Assembly (NCBI GenBank): GCA_022566975.1
Contig: JADFHV010000060.1
Span: forward strand, 1-9,791
DNA from: Chloroflexota bacterium
Lineage (GTDB): Bacteria > Chloroflexota > Dehalococcoidia > SAR202 > UBA11138
Length of the DNA: 9,791 bases
Reading direction: 5' to 3'
Shown: in pieces, positions 1-6,255 of the stretch
How the letters are laid out: each line of letters starts with the position of its first letter
Numbering within the stretch: position 1 is the first letter of the stretch
Program-made: the position numbers and the translations under genes
The notes under the pieces: generated by a model
The model's input: the letters and a program-made list of their open reading frames with translations, nothing else
The model's database searches: none
Told to the model about the DNA's origin: nothing

Positions 1-1
1 G

Positions 2-382
2 GGAATTGCCATTGCGACTCTATTGCTTCTCTCCGTGACCGCTTGGACCAAAATGCGCAGCCGGAAATACTTCCGGCTGCACTATGTCTTGGCGTCCGCA
101 ACTGTTCCAGCCGTATTACTCACCTTGGGTCTGGCTGTTTATACCGTGCTTCGTTGCGATTGCGACGATGACTGGCCAGTTTCACTATATGTCCATCTCG
201 TCATTGCTTTGCTTCTCACTGTATTTGTGCTGGGTCAAGCTACGATGGGTGTAAGTATGCTCCTGTTTGGCCGTAAACCTCGACTTTTTCGATTCCACAG
301 ATTCAATGCCAGGATTGTATTGGGACTAGCCGGCATGGTCCTCCTGCTAGGTATGACAACGGTGGCCCTCCTGTTGGCGTAG
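2..382 (+). CDS. Multi-pass membrane protein, 5' end cut off by the window
   Basis: The frame is open from the left edge (first full codon at 2), so the true start probably lies outside; a TTG at 23 is the only candidate start close by. The visible 126 residues hold hydrophobic segments at about residues 1-13, 29-50, 60-88 and 104-126, joined by short basic or acidic loops, so this is an integral membrane protein. Three histidines (about residues 27, 65 and 99) sit at or near helix ends, an arrangement seen in cytochrome b561-like and other heme-b membrane proteins. That is a resemblance only, and I do not recognise the family. GC content is about 43-53% in the lines I counted, against about 67% in the next gene. 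Function unknown. Confidence 0.6.
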   Translation, partial: GIAIATLLLLSVTAWTKMRSRKYFRLHYVLASATVPAVLLTLGLAVYTVLRCDCDDDWPVSLYVHLVIALLLTVFVLGQATMGVSMLLFGRKPRLFRFHRFNARIVLGLAGMVLLLGMTTVALLLA

Positions 383-439
383 CGGATTGGTAAGGTGAGA
401 GGCTGGGCCGCCGGATTTTCCGAACCCAAGCATGGCCGG

Positions 440-468
440 TCGACAGTGCGGGGACGGTCGCTTAAGAT
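440..468 (+). promoter_or_regulatory. Possible sigma70-type promoter of the esterase pair
   Basis: TCGACA (440-445) and TAAGAT (463-468) are separated by 17 bases. The -35 matches 5 of 6 consensus bases and the -10 four of 6. The predicted start near 475 would leave only about 15 bases before the ATG at 490, including the ribosome binding site. It lies in the 107-base gap after the membrane protein gene. Weak evidence from consensus alone. Confidence 0.3.
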
Positions 469-489
469 TCCGGTGGGAGGGTCCTGACC

Positions 490-1428
490 ATGAGCACGGC
501 CACACTGGAATCGTTCACCAGCAGCGTCTCCAGGCCCGGCGACTTCTACGCCTTCTGGGACGAGACGCTGGCGCAGACCTCCGAGGTCCCGCTGGACTCG
601 CGACTGGAGCCCGTCCCTGCTCGCTCCACGGACGACGTCGAGGTGTTCGAGGCACACTACCGCAGCTATGGCGGCCTCGAAATCGCTGGCTGGTACGCCC
701 GCCCACGGGAGCACTCGGGCGCGTTGCCCGGCATCCTGTTCGTACCCGGCTACGTCGGCGAGCCGAAGCTGCCCAGCGACATAGCCGCGATGGGGTACGC
801 GGTCTTTTCAGCCGCGCCCAGGGGCAAGCTCCGGAGCAACGGCGTCTTCAATCCCGGCTACCCGGGACTCCTGACGCACAATGTCCTAGACCGCGACACC
901 TACGGGTACCGAGGCTTCTACATGGACGCCGTGCGGGCCTTCGACTTCCTGGCGGGACTGCCCGAGGTGGACGAGAGTCGCGTCGCGGTACGTGGCGCCA
1001 GCCAGGGAGGAGCCCTCACGCTGTTGGTTTCCTCCCTTCGCTCCGGCGCGGTCAAGGCGGCGGCAGCCGGGGCGCCGTACCTGTGCTCGATGATGGACGC
1101 GGCCTCGCTTACGCGCACCTACCCATATGAAGAGATAAACGACTACCTCCGCCTGCACCCGGAGAGGGACGGCCGGGTGCGAGACGTGCTCAGCTACTAC
1201 GACATCCACAACTTCGTGGACCGCATCGCCTGCCCCATCATCGTCAACGTGGGGCTCAGGGACGACGTCTGCCCGCCCGAAACGGGCTTCGCGGTGTTCC
1301 GGGCCATCGGCAGCTCTGAGAAGCGCCTCTACCACTACGAGGAGTGCGCCCACGACGCCGGCTCCAACGTCGGCCACGAGCGGGTGGTGATGGACTTCAT
1401 GGCCGAGCACCTGAAGCCCGAGGGCTAG
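490..1428 (+). CDS. CE7-like acetyl esterase (acetyl xylan esterase / cephalosporin C deacetylase superfamily)
   Basis: A 312-residue alpha/beta hydrolase, close to the usual 310-330 residues of carbohydrate esterase family 7, which removes acetyl groups from small acetylated sugars and related esters. The nucleophile elbow is G-A-S-Q-G-G with Ser171. Asp258 lies in the G-L-R-D-x-x-C-P-P motif typical of the family, and His288 in E-C-A-H-D-A-G is the likely third catalytic residue. The family Arg-Gly of the oxyanion region is present at 111-112, but the usual R-G-Q is R-G-K, and the usual H-E is H-D, so the protein is divergent. The ATG at 490 has GGGAGG (475-480) nine bases upstream. No signal peptide is seen, so it is probably cytoplasmic. 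It is the first gene of an operon with the paralogue 24 bases downstream. Natural substrate unknown. Confidence 0.85.
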   Translation: MSTATLESFTSSVSRPGDFYAFWDETLAQTSEVPLDSRLEPVPARSTDDVEVFEAHYRSYGGLEIAGWYARPREHSGALPGILFVPGYVGEPKLPSDIAAMGYAVFSAAPRGKLRSNGVFNPGYPGLLTHNVLDRDTYGYRGFYMDAVRAFDFLAGLPEVDESRVAVRGASQGGALTLLVSSLRSGAVKAAAAGAPYLCSMMDAASLTRTYPYEEINDYLRLHPERDGRVRDVLSYYDIHNFVDRIACPIIVNVGLRDDVCPPETGFAVFRAIGSSEKRLYHYEECAHDAGSNVGHERVVMDFMAEHLKPEG

Positions 1429-1452
1429 ATCGAGGAAGAAGCGAGACCGCGG

Positions 1453-2307
1453 ATGCTACACGGAACGGCTGACTTCGACACTTACTGGCAGCGCGTCCTC
1501 GACGAGGTAGAAGCCCTGAGGGGCAGCCCGGTCGAGATCAACGAGCTGCCGATCCGCAATAACGAGGTATCGACCGCCTACGGAGCGACCTTCCGGGGCG
1601 TGGGCGACTACCCTCTCTTCGCCTATTACACGGTGCCCAGGGGCAACGGCCCATTTCCCGCGCTGTTCCAGGCACCGGGCTACGGCAGCGTGGTAGCGGT
1701 GCCGGACTACCGGCGACGCGGGCGCTACGCCATCATGGCGCTGTGCCACCGTGGCCAGAGGCTGTCGGACTCGGGGTACAGCGCCGCCTATCCCGGCCTC
1801 CTGACCGACGGCCTTCCCCACCCGGACCAGTACCGGTGGCGCGATATCGTGGCCGACTGCCTGCGGGCCGTGGACGTGCTCACCGCTCGGCCCGAGGCGG
1901 ATGGAGCGCGCCTGGCGGCAGCGGGAAACGACTTGGCCGCCATAACCGCGGGACTGAGGCCGTCGGTACGCTTCCTGCTGCTCAACGGCCTGCTCCTGTT
2001 TCGGGACAGCCACGCGGCGCTGTCCCAGAGCGGCGCGTATCCGCGCCAGGAGCTCAACGACTACGCGCGGACCTATCCCCAGGACGTCGAGGCGGCCGGA
2101 CGGACGCTGTCGCTGTTCGACCCCATCGCCTTCGCGCCGCGCATCGACGCCGAGACCCTGGTGACCTGCTCCCCGGGAGAGCGCGGACCAACGGAGCAGC
2201 TCGTCGTGGCGCTGGGCGATAAGGCCAGCCTCACCGTGCGCTCCGGACGCGGACACCCGGACCACGCCCTCGAGGAGGAGTGGCTGGCGGACAGGACCGG
2301 CGCCTAA
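1453..2307 (+). CDS. CE7-like esterase paralogue, probable pseudoenzyme
   Basis: A 284-residue alpha/beta-hydrolase-like protein related to the upstream esterase. Shared landmarks in the same order are D-F-x-x-(Y/F)-W near the N-terminus, a P-G-Y turn, the R-G motif (here a full R-G-Q at 100-102), Y-P-G-L-L-T, and Y-P-x-x-E-x-N-D-Y. At the nucleophile elbow, G-A-S-Q-G of the neighbour is replaced by G-N-D-L-A (158-162), so Asp160 occupies the serine position. The acidic residue motif G-L-R-D-x-x-C-P-P is also lost (nearest residue Glu243). His268 or His271 remains. The frame is intact with codon use like its neighbour, so it is not an obvious pseudogene. Start at ATG 1453 with a GAGGAAGA-type site about 13 bases upstream. 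It probably arose by tandem duplication. A regulatory or scaffold partner of the active enzyme is one guess; a different chemistry is another. Confidence 0.75.
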   Translation: MLHGTADFDTYWQRVLDEVEALRGSPVEINELPIRNNEVSTAYGATFRGVGDYPLFAYYTVPRGNGPFPALFQAPGYGSVVAVPDYRRRGRYAIMALCHRGQRLSDSGYSAAYPGLLTDGLPHPDQYRWRDIVADCLRAVDVLTARPEADGARLAAAGNDLAAITAGLRPSVRFLLLNGLLLFRDSHAALSQSGAYPRQELNDYARTYPQDVEAAGRTLSLFDPIAFAPRIDAETLVTCSPGERGPTEQLVVALGDKASLTVRSGRGHPDHALEEEWLADRTGA

Positions 2308-2313
2308 CGTCGG

Positions 2314-3447
2314 TCAGGCCCGGGGACTCGACGGGGGACCGATAGGCCCGATTATCAGGTTCAGGGGAGCCGGCTCGCCTTCGTTGTCCCATGGCCAGGC
2401 GGAGACCGACCCGACTACCTTCCAGACCCCATCGCCCCACTCCAGTAGATACGGGATGCTCAATACCCCTTGCCCGATCTGCACCTGCGGACGCACGAGG
2501 ACGGTGCCTTCGGTAAGGAATCGGGCATCCAGGTCCAGCAGGCGCATCTCAAGGCGCGCCCGCTTGGCGTAGGCCAGGCTCATCAGGAGCATCGCCGCCT
2601 CTGTCGTCGATGGAGGTGCGCTTCTTCCCATCAGCGCCGTCGCGTCGTAGCTGCTCCACGCGAGGAAGTAGGCCGACATCGCAACCCGTAGCTCCATCAG
2701 CTGGAACTCGTCCGCCGGTATGGCGAACGGGTCCGGGCCGGCAAAGGGAGGCACGACCGGGGCAGGTAGCGGAGGGAGGGTCCCCTGTGGGCGCAGCAGG
2801 AGGACCGCCTCGTAAGAGGCCAGCGCCTCGTCCCACATCCCCCTGCGCACCCAGATTTCCGCAAGGTTCATGTGCGGGAAGTGGGGCGACGCGTACCGTT
2901 TCGCCTGCATCGCCTTCTCCAGCCAGGGAATGGCATCGTCGAGCCGGCCCAGCTCTATCAGATAGGTCCCGATATCGTTGTAGGGGTTACCGTAGTCTGG
3001 ATCGATCTCGACGGCCTTTTTCGCTTCGGCGATTGCCCGCTCGTACTGCCCCATCCAGCTATAGGTCCACCCGAGGAAGGTGTACGCCTCGGCGGTCGGA
3101 TAGGCCTCGATGGACTCCAGGTAGGCGTCGATGGCTTCCGGTAGCCTGCCCTCCATCTGGAGCGCGGACCCCTCGTGAAACAGCTCTACCGCCAGGCTCC
3201 AAGCGCCTGAGGGGCCCAGAGCTGGGGTTGGCACGACGACCGGCTCGAACTGTACGATGGGAGGGACCGGAAAGGGCGTGGCTGTTGCCGTTGGTAGGGG
3301 CGTTGCCGTGGCGGTCGGTTCCGCGGTGACAGCAGCAGGGGCAGTGGCAGCGGGTGTCGGGACCCGAGCGGCCTCCTGGTCTGAGCAGGCGGTCAGCGCC
3401 AGCAGGCTCCCAACCAGAACAACAGGCCAGATGGACGGGGTCCTCAT
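2314..3447 (-). CDS. TPR-repeat lipoprotein
   Basis: A 377-residue protein when started at the ATG at 3447. Residues 1-21 form a lipoprotein signal: M-R-T-P, a hydrophobic stretch, then the lipobox L-T-A-C with Cys21 as the lipidation site, so it should be anchored outside the cytoplasmic membrane. Residues about 28-80 are a Pro/Thr/Ala-rich linker that crosses the cell-wall zone. Residues about 82-221 hold four tetratricopeptide repeats with the usual A-x-x-x-Y/G-x-x-A pattern (for example E-A-I-D-A-Y-L-E-S-I and R-A-I-A-E-A-K-K-A-V-E-I-D-P). The C-terminal 150 residues are unassigned and may form a small beta domain. TPRs bind other proteins; no partner can be named. An in-frame GTG-type start upstream (3504) would place extra residues before the signal and is rejected. 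It converges on the esterase pair with 6 bases between stops. Confidence 0.82.
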   Translation of the reverse strand: MRTPSIWPVVLVGSLLALTACSDQEAARVPTPAATAPAAVTAEPTATATPLPTATATPFPVPPIVQFEPVVVPTPALGPSGAWSLAVELFHEGSALQMEGRLPEAIDAYLESIEAYPTAEAYTFLGWTYSWMGQYERAIAEAKKAVEIDPDYGNPYNDIGTYLIELGRLDDAIPWLEKAMQAKRYASPHFPHMNLAEIWVRRGMWDEALASYEAVLLLRPQGTLPPLPAPVVPPFAGPDPFAIPADEFQLMELRVAMSAYFLAWSSYDATALMGRSAPPSTTEAAMLLMSLAYAKRARLEMRLLDLDARFLTEGTVLVRPQVQIGQGVLSIPYLLEWGDGVWKVVGSVSAWPWDNEGEPAPLNLIIGPIGPPSSPRA

Positions 3448-3454
3448 GTGCCCG

Positions 3455-3463
3455 ATTATAGCA
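3455..3463 (-). promoter_or_regulatory. Extended -10 promoter of the TPR lipoprotein gene (leaderless)
   Basis: On the - strand TGCTATAAT (3463-3455) is a perfect -10 hexamer preceded by the TG of an extended -10 element; no good -35 is visible at the right distance. The hexamer ends 7 bases before the ATG at 3447, so transcription would begin at or next to the A of the start codon. No Shine-Dalgarno sequence lies between. This fits a leaderless mRNA. Confidence 0.55.
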
Positions 3464-3490
3464 ACGCGTACGTGGCGACCGGTACCATCG

Positions 3491-3703
3491 TCACTCCTCC
3501 TCACCGTTGGCGCGGGAGAGGGCCTTGCTGAGACTGGACGCCAGCTCCGGGTCGTGGCGCTCCAGCAGGCGTATCACGGCACGCGCCATGAGCTGGACGG
3601 TCTTCTCGAAGCGGTTCAGGATTCTCTCCAGTCGGAGCATGAACCACAGGAGGAGAATGCCGGGGATTCCGGCGTTGATGAAGGGTGTCAGGTCGATGTC
3701 CAT
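3491..3703 (-). CDS. Small one-helix membrane protein, YvrJ/holin-like, phage-associated
   Basis: A 70-residue protein started at the ATG at 3703. Residues about 8-23 form a single membrane helix (with N-A-G-I-P-G at its start, like the N-V-G-F-P of YvrJ-family proteins). Residues 24-50 form a basic amphipathic helix (R-L-E-R-I-L-N-R-F-E-K), and the tail is charged and ends in E-E-E. Small proteins of this build are often found at the end of phage tail or lysis modules as holin-like or accessory membrane proteins; lysis activity here is a guess. It is the last gene of the tail-like module, separated from the hub gene by 232 bases of repeats. No Shine-Dalgarno is seen before the ATG. A longer frame up to 3757 would be translated from a GC-rich repeat and is not trusted. 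Confidence 0.6.
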   Translation of the reverse strand: MDIDLTPFINAGIPGILLLWFMLRLERILNRFEKTVQLMARAVIRLLERHDPELASSLSKALSRANGEEE

Positions 3704-3735
3704 TGTTTTGTGAAAACGGTGTCGCGGGCGCACAC

Positions 3736-3749
3736 AGGGGCGCGCCCCT
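3736..3749. repeat. GC-rich perfect palindrome in a repeat-like stretch
   Basis: AGGGGCGCGCCCCT is a perfect 14-base palindrome. The surrounding GC-rich stretch (about 3725-3757) has further self-complementary segments (GGGCGC and GCGCCC on the - strand) and looks like the dispersed GTAGGGGCG-type elements common between genes in several high-GC phyla. It sits just upstream of the small membrane protein gene. No coding potential. Confidence 0.45.
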
Positions 3750-3803
3750 ACCCCCAACGATGGCTCGCTCTAGCAGCGTGTTGAAAGCCCTTTCGACCAT
3801 CCC

Positions 3804-3856
3804 CCTGGCCCCCTTTCCTTCGGCTGACTCAGGACAGGCTCTGGCCAGGAAGGGGG
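3804..3856 (-). repeat. Dispersed inverted-repeat element containing GCCTGTCCTGAG
   Basis: The outer arms pair as CCTGGCC (3804-3810) with GGCCAGG (3843-3849), or alternatively CCCCCTTTCCT (3809-3819) with AGGAAGGGGG (3847-3856, one bulge). Inside, the - strand reads GCCTGTCCTGAG (3839-3828). The same 12 bases occur on the + strand at 8808-8819, again next to inverted arms and a CGAAGG word. The two copies mark an interspersed noncoding repeat rather than a gene. Confidence 0.55.
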
Positions 3857-3865
3857 AGAATTGTA

Positions 3866-3910
3866 TCTGAGGGACACCCTCAGACTCCCAGCAATCCCGA
3901 CCAATCGGGA
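3866..3910 (-). terminator. Tandem hairpins behind the tail hub gene, possible terminator
   Basis: There are two hairpins 26-70 bases past the stop of the 653-residue gene. TCCCGA (3895-3900) pairs with TCGGGA (3905-3910) over a 4-base loop. TCTGAGGG (3866-3873) pairs with CCCTCAGA (3877-3884) over a 3-base loop, a perfect 8-bp stem. Read on the - strand, the second stem is followed only by a mildly T-containing run (TACAATTCT), so a classical intrinsic terminator is not certain. They could equally be part of the neighbouring repeat island. Confidence 0.4.
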
Positions 3911-3935
3911 CTGCACACCCCTTTCCCGCAGCCTG

Positions 3936-5897
3936 CTACACACCCTGGAGCAGGAGCTCTCGTGTTACCTTCGTCCAGCCCTCGTCGATGACGATGCGGT
4001 GTCCCTCGATGAAGAAGTCGCCGCTTATGCCCATGTCGCTGTAGCTCACGGTGACGCGGTCGGAGAACGAGCGGTGAAGGACCAGCATCATGTTGGCCTT
4101 GGACCCGTTGCTCACCGCCAGGTTGAGGACCGTCTTGGGGTCTTTGTTGCCTGCCAGCCGGCTGTCTATGGTGGCCTGGGCCACGGCAACCTCGCGCGTC
4201 CAGCGAGCCTCGATGCTCCTGACACGCTGGCCGTAAGTGCTTTTGCTGGTCGTGTCCTCAGCCAGCAGCAGCACCGGGTCATCGAAGACAAAGGCGTTGA
4301 GAGTGCGCAGCTTCAGCAGCGTCAGGTATCCGGCGGTCGCCCCGAACTTCACCCTGATCAGCGTGCCCTTGCCGTTATAGTCGGCCGTGTTGGGATGAGT
4401 CACCGTAAGCTCGCTGGAGATGTCGGTCCCGGAGCCGTCCTGCTGGGTGTTGGCATCGTAGTCCGTGTTCTCCACCGGCGAGACCTGGCCCGCCACCACG
4501 TCGTAGGCCGTGCTCTCCGCCAGGAACTCCTTCGTCTCGTTGGCGGTGAAAGACGGCTTCTCCTTGAGCGTCCAGGCGTCCTGAGCGCCCTGATTGGTGC
4601 CGTCGCGAATGCGCATGAAGACCACGTTTTCGACATTGTTGGAGCCATCGTCCCAGGTCAGCTCGGAGAAGTAGGGGTTGGTCCCGTCGTCGGTGTCCTT
4701 TATGGTCGCCTTGGAGGCGGTGTGGGGCGCCGTGGTCCGGTGAGAGCGGCTCTCCAACCGCCAATACCCGTGGCCGTCAACATAAACGAAGCCGTCCTCC
4801 TCGTCCTGGAGACGGTAGGCCTCGTCGGTTGCCTGCACGTTCCATATAGCCGGCGTCCAGGTATCGGGCACCAGGGACGTGCCGGTGTCAAGCTGGCGAC
4901 GCCCGGAGTCCACGTCAGCGTAGTCCAGCATGTCACCGAGTATCTCGTCGGAGGTCTGGGGCAGCGACGACGTAGCGTAGGTGTATAGGGTGACGCTGGT
5001 CAGCCGCTCCATCTCGTCCAGGGCGCGCAGGTAGCAGTACTGCGCCCCACGGCGCGGTCTGGGGTGGATCGAGTCCACTTGCCCATGAAAGAGCGAGACC
5101 CACCCGCCGAAGGCGTCCCACGTGTGGTCGGCCTCGTCGTCGCTGAAGAGGCCGTGTTTGGCGGCCGTGCTGTTGAATGAGGAGGAGGTGTCTATCACCT
5201 CGCTGTCGTCCACGAAGACGCGGAGCGAGTTTCCATGCAAGACGACCTGGAGGAACTTCTTGGCGCCGGTAGCCCATGTGTGGGCCGCGGTGGCAACCAG
5301 ACTGTCGGCCCCGGCGTCCACCTTCCGCACCTCAAGGTCAGTACCGGTGACCCTTACGTAGAGGTAGTTGGTCGTGTTGGAGTAGCGGAAGCATAGACCG
5401 CCGTGGTCGACCGTATCGGTGCCACGCGTGAAGTCGCAGCCGATGGAGACGTCCGAGTCGCCGAAGTCCATGGTGGCGACGCAGTCGCCGTTGCCCTGAG
5501 TCCCGTCGGTCTGAGCGCCCGATCCGCCCGACGCGATGTCGAAGCCCTGCAGGTGCTCCGTCCACGAGAAGCCCGAGTCATAATCAGGGGTGTGTGCCTG
5601 AAGCTGCGTTCCGGCGGCATCCCCAAAAGCGTCGTAGGGGTAGGCCGCCCTGACCCAGGCCTTGCGCCCCGGCTTGAGGTTGCCGCTGAGGGGTGACGAG
5701 CCGTTGGGCGGGCTGTACTTGTGGTCGTCGTTCTTCAGCTCCAGCTCCAGCCGGGCCGCCTCGATGTGCTCGCTGGACAGGTCGCGGAAGTGCTCCAGGG
5801 TCAGTCCGAGGACGTCGGACGTGACGTCCTCGTTGGCGTCTGAGAAGTCGCCGTCGTCGTTCCAGTCGACATGGACGAGCCATTTGGCTTGGGCCAT
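3936..5897 (-). CDS. Phage tail baseplate-hub-like protein with inserted LamG/concanavalin-like domain
   Basis: A 653-residue structural protein. The N-terminus (W-L-V-H-V-D-W-N-D-D-G-D-F-S-D) is typical of tail proteins of this kind and contains an EF-hand-like acidic loop (Asp11, Asn13, Asp15, Gly16, Asp17). Residues about 45-90 and again 266-300 (V-S-L-F-H-G-Q-V-D-S-I to L-R-A-L-D-E-M-E-R-L) read like one split hub domain. Between them, residues about 105-265 look like a jelly-roll lectin-type domain (G-L-C-F-R-Y-S-N-T-T-N-Y-L-Y-V-R-V, then Q-V-V-L-H-G-N-S-L-R-V-F-V-D). The rest is beta-rich and ends in a short domain with G-H-R-I-V-I-D. Proteins of this class sit at the tail tip and may bind a cell-surface glycan; binding is inferred. 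The ATG at 5897 has GGAG 8 bases upstream. It follows the 94-residue gene after 71 bases holding a heptad repeat. Confidence 0.68.
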   Translation of the reverse strand: MAQAKWLVHVDWNDDGDFSDANEDVTSDVLGLTLEHFRDLSSEHIEAARLELELKNDDHKYSPPNGSSPLSGNLKPGRKAWVRAAYPYDAFGDAAGTQLQAHTPDYDSGFSWTEHLQGFDIASGGSGAQTDGTQGNGDCVATMDFGDSDVSIGCDFTRGTDTVDHGGLCFRYSNTTNYLYVRVTGTDLEVRKVDAGADSLVATAAHTWATGAKKFLQVVLHGNSLRVFVDDSEVIDTSSSFNSTAAKHGLFSDDEADHTWDAFGGWVSLFHGQVDSIHPRPRRGAQYCYLRALDEMERLTSVTLYTYATSSLPQTSDEILGDMLDYADVDSGRRQLDTGTSLVPDTWTPAIWNVQATDEAYRLQDEEDGFVYVDGHGYWRLESRSHRTTAPHTASKATIKDTDDGTNPYFSELTWDDGSNNVENVVFMRIRDGTNQGAQDAWTLKEKPSFTANETKEFLAESTAYDVVAGQVSPVENTDYDANTQQDGSGTDISSELTVTHPNTADYNGKGTLIRVKFGATAGYLTLLKLRTLNAFVFDDPVLLLAEDTTSKSTYGQRVRSIEARWTREVAVAQATIDSRLAGNKDPKTVLNLAVSNGSKANMMLVLHRSFSDRVTVSYSDMGISGDFFIEGHRIVIDEGWTKVTRELLLQGV

Positions 5898-5923
5898 GAT
5901 CTTCGCTCCGCTCAGGCGTCTTG

Positions 5924-5963
5924 AGTTATCAGTGGACAGTCCTCAGTCTTAGAACTGACAACT
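5924..5963. repeat. Inverted array of 7-base TCAG units in a tail gene junction
   Basis: On the + strand TTATCAG, TGGACAG, TCCTCAG and TCTTAGA follow each other with a strict 7-base step, then ACTGACA. The ends are inverted: AGTTATCAG (5924-5932) against CTGACAACT (5955-5963) pairs over 9 positions with one wobble. The element fills most of the 71-base gap between the 94-residue gene and the hub gene, and has the same design as the element at 6738-6798. Confidence 0.6.
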
Positions 5964-5968
5964 CCCAC

Positions 5969-6253
5969 TCACACCGGCAGGCCGCGACGCTTGTCCTCGG
6001 TGATGAGGCGTTTGATCTCTTTGGCCAGCGCCCTCTGGCCGCGCTCGTCTCGAGACACCACCCCTCTCGCGTTGCCTTCGCCGGTGCTCTGGACAGGAGC
6101 CCCTTCGGCTGTCTGCGGACCTGTGCCGGTCGACGTAGCGGCCGTCGCCGACGAGGCGGCGAAGAGGGCCGTGCGTCGCAGAAAGGAGCGCAGCGCACGG
6201 TCCGCTTCAGCGCTCAGCCGCGCGAGTCTTGCCGATGTAGTCCCGTCGGCCAA
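5969..6253 (-). CDS. Unrecognised 94-residue tail-module protein
   Basis: Start chosen at the TTG at 6253, because the - strand has a perfect GGAGGAGG (6268-6261) 7 bases upstream; no ATG fits. It begins 2 bases after the stop of the preceding chaperone-like gene, with its ribosome site inside that gene, so translation is probably coupled. Residues about 5-32 are an Ala/Arg/Leu helix (A-R-L-A-R-L-S-A-E-A-D-R-A-L-R), 33-65 a low-complexity Ala/Thr/Ser/Gly linker, and 66-94 a basic helix. The position matches that of the tape-measure gene in siphophages, but the protein is far too short to be one. It could be a remnant, a small adaptor, or the downstream half of a frameshifted chaperone pair, since its frame is the -1 frame of the upstream gene and remains open back to 6370. 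Confidence 0.6.
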   Translation of the reverse strand: MADGTTSARLARLSAEADRALRSFLRRTALFAASSATAATSTGTGPQTAEGAPVQSTGEGNARGVVSRDERGQRALAKEIKRLITEDKRRGLPV

Positions 6254-6255
6254 CT

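Noticed and set aside
2..382. Cytochrome b partner (MsrQ-like) of the molybdopterin oxidoreductase
   Set aside because: The two genes are more than 8 kb apart on opposite strands, the membrane protein is partial, and its histidines do not give a recognisable MsrQ pattern.
1456..2265. A 269-residue open frame on the - strand
   Set aside because: It is antisense to the esterase paralogue, whose family motifs are clear; the product is Arg/Gly/Val-rich without any domain.
3448..3504. N-terminal extension of the TPR lipoprotein up to 3504
   Set aside because: It would put 19 residues before the signal peptide, and the promoter -10 box lies inside it.
3704..3757. N-terminal extension of the small membrane protein
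   Set aside because: It is translated from a GC-rich palindromic repeat and gives Arg/Pro/Cys-rich sequence unlike the rest of the protein.
3861..4988. A 375-residue open frame on the + strand
   Set aside because: It is fully antisense to the hub gene, whose domains are recognisable; its product is Val/Gly/Arg-rich with no family look, as expected for an antisense frame in high-GC DNA.
5924..5963. CRISPR-like array
   Set aside because: The units are 7 bases, contiguous and degenerate, with no spacers and no cas genes.
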